Under the pieces are notes generated by a model. The model was not told the DNA's origin. It worked only from the letters and a program-made list of their open reading frames with translations, and ran no database searches. From NCBI RefSeq assembly GCF_003449015.1, contig NZ_QRGD01000006.1:293304-357303 (forward strand): 64,000 bases of DNA. Reading direction: 5' to 3'. Shown piece after piece: positions 1 through 9,110 of this stretch (positions are counted from its first letter, which is position 1; each line of letters begins with the position of its first letter). The stretch comes from Aureibaculum luteum (lineage in GTDB: Bacteria > Bacteroidota > Bacteroidia > Flavobacteriales > Flavobacteriaceae). The position numbers and the translations under genes are program-made.

Positions 1-1
1 T

Positions 2-1135
2 GCTGAAACAGGAGAACAAGCACTAATTGATGCTTTAGATATACTTTGGGGTAATATTGTGAATCAAAAAATGTTTGTGACCGGAGCATGCGGTCAAAAA
101 CACGATGGAGGTTCTTCTCACAGAGATTTTGTACACGAAGCATTTACGATAGATTACGAAATGCATAACCAAAATGCATATAATGAAACCTGTGCTAACT
201 TATGTAATGCAATGTTCAACCAAAGAATGCTAAGTGTAAAAGGAGAATCAAAGTATGCGGACGTTATGGAATTGGTTTTGTATAATAGTGGCTTATCAGG
301 AATCAGTTTAGAAGGGAAAGATTATTTTTACACAAATCCACTTAGACGGACATTCGACCATAAAATGGGAATAACAGATTATGCAAATCGTGTGCCCTAT
401 ATTCCATGTTTTTGTTGTCCACCAAATTTGGTGAGGACGATTGCTAAATCTTCAGCTTGGGCATATAGTTTAACTAAAAATGGCATTGCAGTTAATTTGT
501 ATGGAGGAAATAAACTAACCACTAAACAACTTGATGGTTCTGCAATTGAATTGACTCAAGAAACACAATATCCTTGGGAAGGACGTGTAAACATTACCAT
601 AAAAAAGGCTAAGAAGAATGTGTTTGATATTCAATTAAGAATTCCAGAATGGGCAGAAGACACTACGATTAAAGTAAATGGAAAATCTGTAGATACTGAA
701 ATTTTAGAAGGTACATATGTTACAATTACTAGGAAATGGAAAAAAGGAGATGTCATTGCCATTGACATGCCTATGGATGTGAATTTATTAGAAGGAAATG
801 CTAAGATTGAAGAAGTTCGAAATCAAGTTGCTATAAAACGAGGACCACTTGTGTATTGTCTTGAAACACCCGACTTACCTGAAAACACAAGTATTTTAGA
901 TATGTATTTACCATTAGACACAAAGTTTACATCAACCTACAAAAAAGATCTTTTAGGAGGAATTACAGCAATAGAAGGGACGCTTAAAGTTCGAAAAGAT
1001 AAAAAAGAAGGGATGTATCATGAACTTGATAATGTACAATGGGAATCTATCAATACGCAATTTGTACCTTATTATTCTTGGAGCAATAGAGGTACAGCAG
1101 AGATGACCGTTTGGTTGCCGTTACTTTGGAATTAA
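2..1135 (+). CDS. GH127-type glycoside hydrolase (DUF1680), 5' truncated by window edge
   Basis: The frame is open from base 2, so the true start lies left of the window; the GTG at 59 is only an internal codon. The protein carries the metal-binding signature of GH127: E-T-C (codons at 185-193) and, further on, a C-C-P-P-N block (Cys-Cys at 413-418). In characterised GH127 arabinofuranosidases these Glu and Cys residues hold Zn and one Cys is the nucleophile. After that come beta-sandwich segments such as 'FDIQLRIPEWAED'. Known activities are beta-L-arabinofuranosidase and, in the Zobellia carrageenan system, 3,6-anhydro-D-galactosidase. Given the sulfated-galactan genes that follow, the second is plausible, but this is inference. 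It lies 96 bp upstream of the first sulfatase on the same strand. Confidence 0.8.
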   Translation, partial: AETGEQALIDALDILWGNIVNQKMFVTGACGQKHDGGSSHRDFVHEAFTIDYEMHNQNAYNETCANLCNAMFNQRMLSVKGESKYADVMELVLYNSGLSGISLEGKDYFYTNPLRRTFDHKMGITDYANRVPYIPCFCCPPNLVRTIAKSSAWAYSLTKNGIAVNLYGGNKLTTKQLDGSAIELTQETQYPWEGRVNITIKKAKKNVFDIQLRIPEWAEDTTIKVNGKSVDTEILEGTYVTITRKWKKGDVIAIDMPMDVNLLEGNAKIEEVRNQVAIKRGPLVYCLETPDLPENTSILDMYLPLDTKFTSTYKKDLLGGITAIEGTLKVRKDKKEGMYHELDNVQWESINTQFVPYYSWSNRGTAEMTVWLPLLWN

Positions 1136-1198
1136 TGTGTTAAAAACTATCAACGACATTAATATTACGTCAAACGACAAGGTGTTCTGTCCGTTATT

Positions 1199-1206
1199 TA
1201 CCTTTG
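1199..1206 (+). promoter_or_regulatory. Candidate Bacteroidota -7 box (TACCTTTG)
   Basis: It matches TAnnTTTG and lies 25 bp before the ATG of the sulfatase at 1232. No convincing TTG -33 box is visible. Just upstream, the short direct repeat 'caacgaca' / 'aaacgaca' (around 1151-1179) could be a regulator site. Confidence 0.35.
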
Positions 1207-1231
1207 ATTTATAATCTTTAAAATACTTAAA

Positions 1232-2755
1232 ATGAAATTTACATTATCTAAAACTTTACTATATTTAGTTGTATGCGTTATCTGTTTTTCTTGTAATTCA
1301 CAAAAGAAAGTAGCCGAAAAAAAACCAAATATCCTGTGGATAGTTGCTGAAGACTTATCGCCTTTTATGGGCTGTTACGGAGATTCTATAAATGCTGGAC
1401 ATACCCCAGTTATAGATAAATTGGCTAGTGAAGGCGTGCTTTTTAAACGTGCTTATGCTAGTGCTCCAGTTTGTTCTGCAGCAAGATCTGCATTTATTAC
1501 AGGTGTTATGCAAACTACAACAGGAACTCATAATCATAGATCGAGTAGATTTACCGATGATAGTATTGTACCTCAAGATTTACGTATTCTTTTACCTAAA
1601 GACATGAAAACCATTCCTGAATTAATGAAGGATGCCGGATATTTTACCTTTAATAGTGGAAAAGATGATTATAATTTCCATTATGATAGAAGAGCTTTAT
1701 ATGATGTGGGTACAAAAGAGAACTATAAGGCAGGGATGAACGGTTGGCAAGGAAATCATGCTATTGATTACATGACGGTAAAGAATTACGTATGGAGTTC
1801 AAGACCTGACAAAAGTCAACCTTGGTTTGGTCAAGTACAAATAATGGGTGGAAAAAAAGATGCTAAGTATGTTCGAGAAGGTGAGAAATTAGAGCCAAAC
1901 GATGTGCCTTTGCCTCCTTATTTCCCTAATATCCCATCGCAACGCGAAGCTTGGACAACACACTACAATGCAAATAGAGGGTCTGATGTTACGGTTGAAA
2001 ATATATTAAAACAATTGGAAGCAGATGGCGAGCTGGAAAACACTATCATCTTTTTCTTTTCAGATCATGGAAGCCCAACGTCTCTTCGTCATAAACAATT
2101 TTGTTATGAAGGCGGTTTGTTAGTGCCCTTAATGATTAAGGGGAATCATCCAGCTTTAAAAGCAGGTGTTGTAAGAAACGATTTGGTATCATTATTAGAT
2201 GTGTCGGCTACAACTTTAGCCATGGGAGGAGCTGTTATGCCAAAATATTTAGACGGTAAAGATTTGTTTGTTAAAGACTTTAAAGAGTCAAAATATGTTA
2301 TAGGAGCAAGAGATAGATGTGATTATACCATTGACAGAATAAGGACTGTAGTTTCTAAAGACTTCCGTTATATTAAAAACTTTTTTCCAGAAAGACCAAT
2401 GATGCAGGCGGGCTACAGAGATAATAAGCCAATTGTAAAGGATCTAAAAAAAGCTCATGAAGAAGGTAAATTAACCCCATACCAAGAAAAACATTGGTTT
2501 GGAGTACGACCTGTTGAAGAGTTATATGATTTAAAAGCAGATCCAGATGAAATGAATAACCTGGCTGAAAATCCTGAATTTTCTAAAGTTCTTTTAGAAC
2601 ACAGAACCGTTTTAGAAAATTGGATAAAAGATACGGATGATAAAGGGCAATATCCAGAAGATGCGGCTCAGTTAGAAGCGACATTTAATTTATGGAAAGA
2701 CAGACCACGATTTAAAAATGCAAAAGTTAATCCTGAGTATGATCAGTTTAGATAA
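1232..2755 (+). CDS. Lipoprotein sulfatase, S1 family, with CSAAR active site
   Basis: A 507-residue type I (formylglycine) sulfatase. Residues 1-20 are a signal peptide ending at the lipobox cysteine C21 (CFSC), so it is probably anchored in the outer membrane or periplasm. The alkaline-phosphatase-like fold starts with 'NILWIVAEDLSPFMGCYG', whose acidic residues bind Ca2+. The site to be converted to formylglycine is C81 in C-S-A-A-R, with Ala where most of its paralogs have Pro. 'FFFSDHGSP' supplies the second metal-binding block. Together with the protein at 9111 (similar 'AEDxS' and 'THNHRS' segments) it forms a distinct subtype within this locus. The substrate is inferred to be a sulfated galactose residue; which position it desulfates cannot be read from the sequence. 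Confidence 0.88.
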   Translation: MKFTLSKTLLYLVVCVICFSCNSQKKVAEKKPNILWIVAEDLSPFMGCYGDSINAGHTPVIDKLASEGVLFKRAYASAPVCSAARSAFITGVMQTTTGTHNHRSSRFTDDSIVPQDLRILLPKDMKTIPELMKDAGYFTFNSGKDDYNFHYDRRALYDVGTKENYKAGMNGWQGNHAIDYMTVKNYVWSSRPDKSQPWFGQVQIMGGKKDAKYVREGEKLEPNDVPLPPYFPNIPSQREAWTTHYNANRGSDVTVENILKQLEADGELENTIIFFFSDHGSPTSLRHKQFCYEGGLLVPLMIKGNHPALKAGVVRNDLVSLLDVSATTLAMGGAVMPKYLDGKDLFVKDFKESKYVIGARDRCDYTIDRIRTVVSKDFRYIKNFFPERPMMQAGYRDNKPIVKDLKKAHEEGKLTPYQEKHWFGVRPVEELYDLKADPDEMNNLAENPEFSKVLLEHRTVLENWIKDTDDKGQYPEDAAQLEATFNLWKDRPRFKNAKVNPEYDQFR

Positions 2756-2776
2756 AAATGGCATCTTTTTTTGAAA

Positions 2777-2857
2777 ACACCCCTAAAGTCCCCTCAAGGG
2801 GACAATCCTATAATTAAACTTGGGATAATTGTCCCCTTGAGGGGACTTTAGGGGTGT
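2777..2857. repeat. REP-like element: perfect 30-bp inverted repeat
   Basis: Arms at 2777-2806 and 2828-2857 are perfect reverse complements around a 21-base spacer. Each arm contains its own inner palindrome (cccctcaagggg). It is GC-rich compared with its surroundings and lies between the first sulfatase and the lambda-carrageenase candidate, so as RNA it would fold into a very stable hairpin. It could act as a terminator or mRNA-stability element, or be a copy of a dispersed repeat. Confidence 0.85.
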
Positions 2858-2979
2858 AAAGTAATAATAAGTGCTACGATTTTAAAACGAACTAATATTT
2901 ATGTTTTGTTTTTTATCGACACACATTAAACGAATCTTATTTTTTAAAGTCTAATAATCCAATTCTATAATCTTTTAAA

Positions 2980-5622
2980 ATGAAAAAAATATTTATGGCT
3001 TTCGTTTTTGCATTAATAGCATTTACGATTTCTGCACAGCACTTTATAACAGAAGGAAATGCTATTAGACATACTATTGTTGCTTCAGTAAATGGGGAAT
3101 CTGTATTGTTTATAGGAGAATTAGATGGAAGCGTCTCTTCGTATACGCTAGGAGGAGAACAACTATGGCGAGTGGCTACCGATGATCCCGCTGTGCTTTT
3201 CGAAATTGAAGCTGCAGATATTAATAATGATGGTAATGATGATTTATTAGTTGCAAATGCCAACGGAAACATCTATTGTTACGATAGTTCAGGAAAACTA
3301 TTATGGCAATTTGCTTCGGATCATAAAGTACGTTTTTCTGAAGTTGCAGTTGTTAAAAACAAAGGTAATGTTCAGATTTTTGCAGGTGGAAATGATCGTA
3401 CATTATATGAATTAGATACTAGGGGAAAGCTAGTTTCAGAAACGAAAATTGAAGGTGTTGTTAGAAAATTGGAAGCTGGTAATTTTGTCAACTCAGAAAC
3501 AGAAAGCCTTTTTCTAATGACGTACAGTTATGATAAATTCCGTTGGGAGTTTTTAGGGTTCATGGATGCCAATTCAAAAGTAGTCATTAAAAGCGTTGAT
3601 GATAAGGAAAAGTATTTAAAAAAATTAACAAAAGCAATGGTTACTGATATTACGATTGCTGATATCAATGGGGATAAAAAAGACGACATCTTATTTTTTG
3701 GAGACGATAAGTTTAAACCTTTATTTACAGCTTTAGATAGTGACTTCAACATTATTGCAGAATATCAAGGCAATAATAAACAAACACAGCGTTATGCACA
3801 TTCTCAAGGAGCATTTTTACCAAGTAGAAATGAAATTATGTTTCAGCATGGTGGCATTTTACTGGTTTTAGATAACAAAGGAAAGTTAATTAAATCATCA
3901 GGCGAACGTTATGGTAAAATGGTGTTTAGTGATTTTGCAGTCGAACAAAAATCGAATCAACTTATAGCTGGCGGAACTGTAGATGGAGGCAATGCGATTT
4001 GTTTTTACGATTTAACAAGAGATAATTGGTTTAAGACGAACCATAATAAAGAAGGCAGAATGCTCGAGGTCGAAAAAAATATTGCCACTCTTTATGAGCA
4101 AACGCTAAATTTTAAATTACCTAGTTATCAAACTAAATCGGAAAAAGAATGGGTTATGATTACAAAAAGTAATACCGATTCTAGGCTAGAAAAACTAGAT
4201 GGTGGAGATATTACATTTGTGATTCAAAAAGCACCTAAGGAATCTACTGATCGATCGCATTTAGTGGCAATTATGGGAGATGTTGCCTTAAAAAAAGATA
4301 AGCGTGGTAAATACCAAGATTCAAGAGAAGATATAATACAAATGGCTAGAGATTTTGAAGCAGAAGGTCAACCATTCACATTTTGGGCGGGTCATGGAAA
4401 TGATCCGTTTTATATTCAGATTGAAACTTTAGAGCAAATATTAGAAGTTGCACCAAATACCTGTTATGGTTTTGTATATGCAGAAATGGCGAATGTTGAA
4501 GATCCTAGAGTTATTCATTATGTAAAGGAATATATGCCAAGACTTGCTAAGGCAATCCGGAAAAATAATAAGGCAAAACTATACTTTAGATATAAAAATA
4601 TGTTTTGGGCTGCAACTTCACACTTACCATTATGGAAAGACATGTTCTTCTCAAAGAAATATAGCGATATTTTAGCACCTGCTTCTGAAGACACAAGTAA
4701 TCGCACACAAGACTTAAATTTAGCAGGTCGTGTTGGTATGCATTCAGGAGGTTATGTAAATGATTATGCAATGCGACTAATTGATGATAACCCTACAAGT
4801 TGGAGACCATTGTCGCCAGGCGGACAAAATTCAGTATCGCCATATTTAAGACAAGGCGTAATAATGGCAGCATATGGAGCAAGATATGGTGTGGTTTCTA
4901 CAAGTGGTTTTGTAGAAGAACCTGGTTTAAACGTATTATTTGCTTTAATGAAATCTGGAGTGCTTCCTATTGTTGAACCTGAAAACATTCAGTCTATTGG
5001 TTCTTGGCTTCTTATAAAAGATGTAGATAAAGAATTGATTCATGGTGTAGATAATCATCATAAAATAGATCAATATAAAATTGATGATGATAATGCAGTT
5101 TTTTCAGTTTCTCAAATGCATTGGGCTGGAACGAGTATTCCAGAATACGATTTCTCTAATGTAGCTTTAGGTGTAAAATACCGTTGGACCAACTACATGC
5201 CAGAATTACCTTATGGAATGGTACCAGTAGCACCCATAGAAAGTAAGGTGAAATTAGAAAAAGCCAATGTGCCTTATTTTGTGTCTAATGCAAAAGTTGG
5301 ATATGAGGGCGAAAACAAAGTATCAGCAGATCAATTTGGTGATACTATTATAAAAACGGTAGAAGCTGGCGAAAAGAAACTTAATATTGTTGTAAACGGA
5401 GCATCTTGGAGTGCCATTAAAATTGATGATTCTCACACCCGATTAATTATAGTAGATCAAGGATATCTTGATCCTCAAAAAAGAGAAGCTACGATAAAGT
5501 TTCAAAATAAAATGCCTGTATCGGCAACTGATATTTTGAGTAAAGAAAGTTTAAGGTTTGGAAAGGAAATTAAACTTACAATTCCAGCAGGTTCTATGCG
5601 ATTTATTGATATTGCTTATTAA
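2980..5622 (+). CDS. cglA: Putative lambda-carrageenase (GH150) with N-terminal beta-propeller
   Basis: An 880-residue secreted protein with a type I signal peptide (cleavage after about residue 19, 'TISAQ'). Residues of about 25-380 form a repeat domain of PQQ/FG-GAP type, with Ca2+-loop-like motifs 'DINNDGNDD' and 'DINGDKKDD' and blades containing 'GKLLWQF'. About 400-880 is an aromatic-rich catalytic domain ('FWAGHGNDPFY', 'YFRYKNMFWAATSHLPLW', 'GMHSGGYVNDY'). The two-part build and length match lambda-carrageenase CglA of Pseudoalteromonas (about 940 residues, predicted N-terminal propeller), the founding member of GH150, which cuts beta-1,4 links of lambda-carrageenan. The assignment rests on architecture, remembered sequence features and context (GH110, GH2, sulfatases, galactose genes). 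The alternative is an uncharacterised propeller hydrolase of the same PUL. The final 100 residues look like a beta-sandwich. Confidence 0.68.
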   Translation: MKKIFMAFVFALIAFTISAQHFITEGNAIRHTIVASVNGESVLFIGELDGSVSSYTLGGEQLWRVATDDPAVLFEIEAADINNDGNDDLLVANANGNIYCYDSSGKLLWQFASDHKVRFSEVAVVKNKGNVQIFAGGNDRTLYELDTRGKLVSETKIEGVVRKLEAGNFVNSETESLFLMTYSYDKFRWEFLGFMDANSKVVIKSVDDKEKYLKKLTKAMVTDITIADINGDKKDDILFFGDDKFKPLFTALDSDFNIIAEYQGNNKQTQRYAHSQGAFLPSRNEIMFQHGGILLVLDNKGKLIKSSGERYGKMVFSDFAVEQKSNQLIAGGTVDGGNAICFYDLTRDNWFKTNHNKEGRMLEVEKNIATLYEQTLNFKLPSYQTKSEKEWVMITKSNTDSRLEKLDGGDITFVIQKAPKESTDRSHLVAIMGDVALKKDKRGKYQDSREDIIQMARDFEAEGQPFTFWAGHGNDPFYIQIETLEQILEVAPNTCYGFVYAEMANVEDPRVIHYVKEYMPRLAKAIRKNNKAKLYFRYKNMFWAATSHLPLWKDMFFSKKYSDILAPASEDTSNRTQDLNLAGRVGMHSGGYVNDYAMRLIDDNPTSWRPLSPGGQNSVSPYLRQGVIMAAYGARYGVVSTSGFVEEPGLNVLFALMKSGVLPIVEPENIQSIGSWLLIKDVDKELIHGVDNHHKIDQYKIDDDNAVFSVSQMHWAGTSIPEYDFSNVALGVKYRWTNYMPELPYGMVPVAPIESKVKLEKANVPYFVSNAKVGYEGENKVSADQFGDTIIKTVEAGEKKLNIVVNGASWSAIKIDDSHTRLIIVDQGYLDPQKREATIKFQNKMPVSATDILSKESLRFGKEIKLTIPAGSMRFIDIAY

Positions 5623-5781
5623 AATGGAATAAATTATTTTCATTATGCGTATTCTGTACTTTAAAAAATATTAAAACAACAATCAAAGACTTAAGTAAGT
5701 CAAAATGATTGAGGTAAATTTTTTTACAAACCTATACTTACTGTACAAAAAAACGATTCTAATTATAAAACATTAAAAAGA

Positions 5782-6087
5782 TTAGTTTTTCTTTTTACCT
5801 TTTTTCTTTCCTTTAGCTGTACCCTTAGCATTAAACTCTTCAAATGATAATTTTTTGTCTTCATTTGTATCTTTTTTTGCAAATATTTTATCTGCATTAA
5901 AAGGATCTCCTTTTTTAGTTTTTTTACCATCATAAAAAACTGTCAATTCTTCTAGGCTAATAGACTTATCATTATTTGTGTCTGCTTTTTCAAATCTCTT
6001 TTTCACCTTAGCGTCAACTTCTTGAGCATAAGTTTGAGAAAATGCAAACATGGCTAAACCAGCAATAGTTAATTTTAAATATTTCAT
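5782..6087 (-). CDS. Small secreted EF-hand calcium-binding protein
   Basis: 101 residues if translation starts at the ATG at 6087. That start puts a clean signal peptide at the N-terminus ('MKYLKLTIAGLAMFAFSQTYAQ'); a longer open frame reaches 6147, but its extra 20 residues look like untranslated leader. Two canonical EF-hand loops are present: 'DTNNDKSISLEE' and 'DTNEDKKLSFEE'. The tail is lysine-rich (GKKKGKKKN), unusual for a periplasmic protein. It is transcribed against the PUL, between the carrageenase candidate and the next sulfatase. It may buffer Ca2+ for the Ca2+-dependent sulfatases and propeller enzyme, but that is inference. Confidence 0.8.
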   Translation of the reverse strand: MKYLKLTIAGLAMFAFSQTYAQEVDAKVKKRFEKADTNNDKSISLEELTVFYDGKKTKKGDPFNADKIFAKKDTNEDKKLSFEEFNAKGTAKGKKKGKKKN

Positions 6088-6292
6088 TTCAATTGGTTTT
6101 AATATTAAAATCCAAATATCATTAAAATTACGATACATATTACACATAATTCTTAAATGCGTATGCGTAACTTAAACAATCGTTACTGTCAATATAAAAT
6201 TTACGCCTAAAGACATTTTCTAAACTTAAAGAAACAATTTTTTGATATATTCAGTAGATATTTACATTATCTAATTAAATATCCAGATACTA

Positions 6293-7687
6293 ATGACCAT
6301 AAAAAAAATATTATTAAATGTTATAGTTATATCTGTAGTTATATCTTTTACTTCTTGTAAGAATCAAAAACCGGATAACGAATCAAAAATAGACGTTGAA
6401 TCAAAATCAGAGAAACCAAACATCGTATTGTTATTTATTGATGATTATGGTTGGTCAGATGTTGGATTTAGAAATAATACTTTTAATACGCCAAATATTG
6501 ATCAACTAAAAAAAGAAGGGTTAGATTTCAACAGAGCCTACATTCCTACACCTACATGTAGCCCGAGTAGATTGTCTTTGCTAACTGGAAAGGAAGCTAT
6601 AAGATTGGGTATGCCAAGGCATATCGCAATCGATCCTAATGATCCAGATGCAGAATATAATTTATGGCCAACAGATCCCGTTCAACGGCCTTCACGTAAT
6701 TATTTACCTCTTGAGGAGATTACCTATGCTGAACGGCTTAAAGAGTTTGGTTATTACAATTACTTCATTGGTAAATGGCATTTAGGTCATGTAGGACGTT
6801 ACCCTACGGATCAAGGTTTTGACGAAGCCTACGGAACTACTAATGCAGGTCATCCCAAAAACTATTATTACCCATTTTTCAAACCTGATGAAGACCCAAA
6901 AGATTTTTTAAATTCAGGACCTAAAGAAGGCGATTATTTAACTGATGTATTAATCAATAATGCTGTTGAATTTATAAACGATTATGACAAAAACCAACCA
7001 TTTATGTTATCGTTCTGGTACTACTCGGTTCATGGACCGTCTATTGGTAGAAAAGATCTTCTTAAAAAACATCAAGACGCTGGTTTACAAGGTAAATATG
7101 CAGATCATGCCGCTATGGTTGAAGCAATGGATGAATCCATTGGACGCGTTAGAAAGGCATTAGAAGATAAAGGTATTGCGGATAATACAGTCATTATTTT
7201 ATTATCAGATCAAGGTGGAGCTTATACCAATGCACCTTTGAGTGGAGGTAAAAAAGGGGGTAATACATTGGGAGAAGGTGGAGCAAGAGTGCCTTTTATT
7301 ATTAAATATCCTGGAGTTACAACCGCAAATACAGAAAGTGATATTCCTGTTCAGTCTATTGATTTGTATCCCACTTTAATTGAAATAGCCTCAGGAAAAG
7401 AATACAAAGACAATCAAATTCAAGGGGTTAGTTTACTACCAATTTTAAAAGGTAATAATATTGAAAAACGAAACCTCTATTTCTTTAGAAGTTATGAAGA
7501 CCAATATGCTGCAGTAATTTCAGGTGATTGGAAATTGGTTAAATACCATAGTGGAAAGTTTCAACTTTTCAATGTTTCAGAAGACATTAGTGAGCAAAAT
7601 GAGTTGATAGGTACAGGATTGGAAATAGAAACCAAACTAAAAAAAGAAATAGCTGCTTGGGAAGCTGAAGCAGTTCCTCAATATTAA
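6293..7687 (+). CDS. Lipoprotein sulfatase, S1 family (CSPSR)
   Basis: 464 residues. The lipoprotein signal peptide ends at C22 (FTSC). The metal-binding block is 'NIVLLFIDDYGWSDVG', the formylglycine site is C89 in C-S-P-S-R, followed by 'LSLLTGKE' and 'FIGKWHLGH', the usual catalytic Lys/His segment. 'LLSDQGG' replaces the common 'SDNGG' metal block, with Gln where Asn usually sits. It is the first gene of a tight run (11 bp, 5 bp, then a 4-bp overlap) of three sulfatases and a GH2 enzyme, so the four are probably one transcript. Expected to remove sulfate from galactan oligosaccharides in the periplasm. Confidence 0.88.
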   Translation: MTIKKILLNVIVISVVISFTSCKNQKPDNESKIDVESKSEKPNIVLLFIDDYGWSDVGFRNNTFNTPNIDQLKKEGLDFNRAYIPTPTCSPSRLSLLTGKEAIRLGMPRHIAIDPNDPDAEYNLWPTDPVQRPSRNYLPLEEITYAERLKEFGYYNYFIGKWHLGHVGRYPTDQGFDEAYGTTNAGHPKNYYYPFFKPDEDPKDFLNSGPKEGDYLTDVLINNAVEFINDYDKNQPFMLSFWYYSVHGPSIGRKDLLKKHQDAGLQGKYADHAAMVEAMDESIGRVRKALEDKGIADNTVIILLSDQGGAYTNAPLSGGKKGGNTLGEGGARVPFIIKYPGVTTANTESDIPVQSIDLYPTLIEIASGKEYKDNQIQGVSLLPILKGNNIEKRNLYFFRSYEDQYAAVISGDWKLVKYHSGKFQLFNVSEDISEQNELIGTGLEIETKLKKEIAAWEAEAVPQY

Positions 7688-7698
7688 ATAAATAGTTA

Positions 7699-9105
7699 AT
7701 GAAAAATTATAGATGGATAACCTTAGTATTATTGTTTGTTATAGCTCATAGTTCATGTCAAAATGATAAAAAAGAAATAGAAAGCAAGGCTCAAACTAAA
7801 AAACCGAATATTGTTTTTCTATTAGCCGATGATATGGGTTATGGTGAATTAGGAAGTTACGGTCAAAAAGAGATTAAAACACCATTTTTAGATGAATTAG
7901 CTTCAAAAGGGATGCGATTTACTGATTTTTATGCAGGAACAGCAGTCTGCTCACCCTCAAGAGCAGTCTTAATGACTGGAATGCACACTGGACATGTGAG
8001 TATTCGCGGAAATAAAGGGCAATATGAAGATAAATATGGTAGAGTACCGTTAAAAAAATCGGAAGTGATACTACCCGAAATGTTAAAAGAAGCAGGGTAC
8101 CAATCTGCAATGATTGGTAAATGGCATTTAGGGATTCCAGAAGATATTTCAACTTGGGCAAAAGGAAGAGGTTTTGATTATGCCGTACAAGAACAATGGG
8201 GCGAGGACAAAAATGGAAAAGAAATTGACGAACGTGTGCATTGGGTGAATAACAATCAAGATTCAATATTCTACAACTACAATAATTACTCCTGTTTAGA
8301 TGAATTTAGAACTGATTTTGCACTTGATTATTTAGACAAAAAAGATAATGACAAACCTTTCTTTTTATATATGTCTTATAGAACACCCCATGCACATGAA
8401 TTTTTCTTAAAAAAAACAGATCTATATGCGGATAAAATAGAAGAATGGCCAGAAATAGAAAGGCGTCATGCTGCTCGAATTACGATGTTAGATTCTCAAA
8501 TAAAAAGATTGTTTGATAAATTAGAGGCAATGGGAGAGCTTGAAAATACGCTAATCATTTTTACGAGTGATAATGGTCCAACCAATGAAAATCATCATAG
8601 TTACAAATTTTTCAACAGTTCTGGTAATTTAAAAGGGTATAAACGCGATTTATATGAAGGTGGAATTAGAGAACCCATGTTTGCCTATTGGAAAAATAAA
8701 ATAAAAGCAGGTACCACAAGTAAACACCCAAGTGCTTTTTACGATGTAATGCCAACGCTTGCTGAACTTGCAGGAGTGAAACCACCAACACAGACCGATG
8801 GTATTTCTTTTTTACCAACATTATTTGGTAAAGAAAATCAAAAGCAACACGAGCATTTGTATTGGGAAATTCAAGAAGGAGCTTCAGTAAAAGGATTTAA
8901 ACAAGCCGCACGAATGGGTAAATGGAAAGCCGTTAGAATTGCAAATTCATACAAAACTGAATTATACAATTTAGAGAAGGATATTAATGAAACCCATGAT
9001 TTATCATCTCAATTTCCAGAAATAGTAGAAAAAATGAATAATATCTTGAAAACAGAAAGTGTGAAAATGGAGCACTATCCGAATTCAGGAGGAATTTTTA
9101 AGTAA
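7699..9105 (+). CDS. Lipoprotein sulfatase, S1 family (CSPSR)
   Basis: 468 residues with a lipobox at C20 (HSSC). Features of arylsulfatase-A-like enzymes are in order: 'NIVFLLADDMGYGELGSYG' (metal ligands), formylglycine site C84 in C-S-P-S-R, 'MIGKWHLG', and 'FTSDNGP' (second metal block). 'YKRDLYEGGIREPM' and 'YWEIQEG' near the C-terminus recur in the sulfatase at 21731, so the two are close paralogs. Starts 11 bp after the previous stop. The exact sulfate position removed is not readable from the sequence. Confidence 0.9.
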   Translation: MKNYRWITLVLLFVIAHSSCQNDKKEIESKAQTKKPNIVFLLADDMGYGELGSYGQKEIKTPFLDELASKGMRFTDFYAGTAVCSPSRAVLMTGMHTGHVSIRGNKGQYEDKYGRVPLKKSEVILPEMLKEAGYQSAMIGKWHLGIPEDISTWAKGRGFDYAVQEQWGEDKNGKEIDERVHWVNNNQDSIFYNYNNYSCLDEFRTDFALDYLDKKDNDKPFFLYMSYRTPHAHEFFLKKTDLYADKIEEWPEIERRHAARITMLDSQIKRLFDKLEAMGELENTLIIFTSDNGPTNENHHSYKFFNSSGNLKGYKRDLYEGGIREPMFAYWKNKIKAGTTSKHPSAFYDVMPTLAELAGVKPPTQTDGISFLPTLFGKENQKQHEHLYWEIQEGASVKGFKQAARMGKWKAVRIANSYKTELYNLEKDINETHDLSSQFPEIVEKMNNILKTESVKMEHYPNSGGIFK

Positions 9106-9110
9106 AAAAT

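Noticed and set aside
59..61. GTG at 59 as start of the GH127 gene
   Set aside because: The frame remains open to the left edge and the residues before it (codons 2-58) read as normal protein. The gene is cut by the window.
6088..6147. 20-codon N-terminal extension of the EF-hand protein
   Set aside because: It precedes a clean signal peptide beginning at the ATG at 6087.
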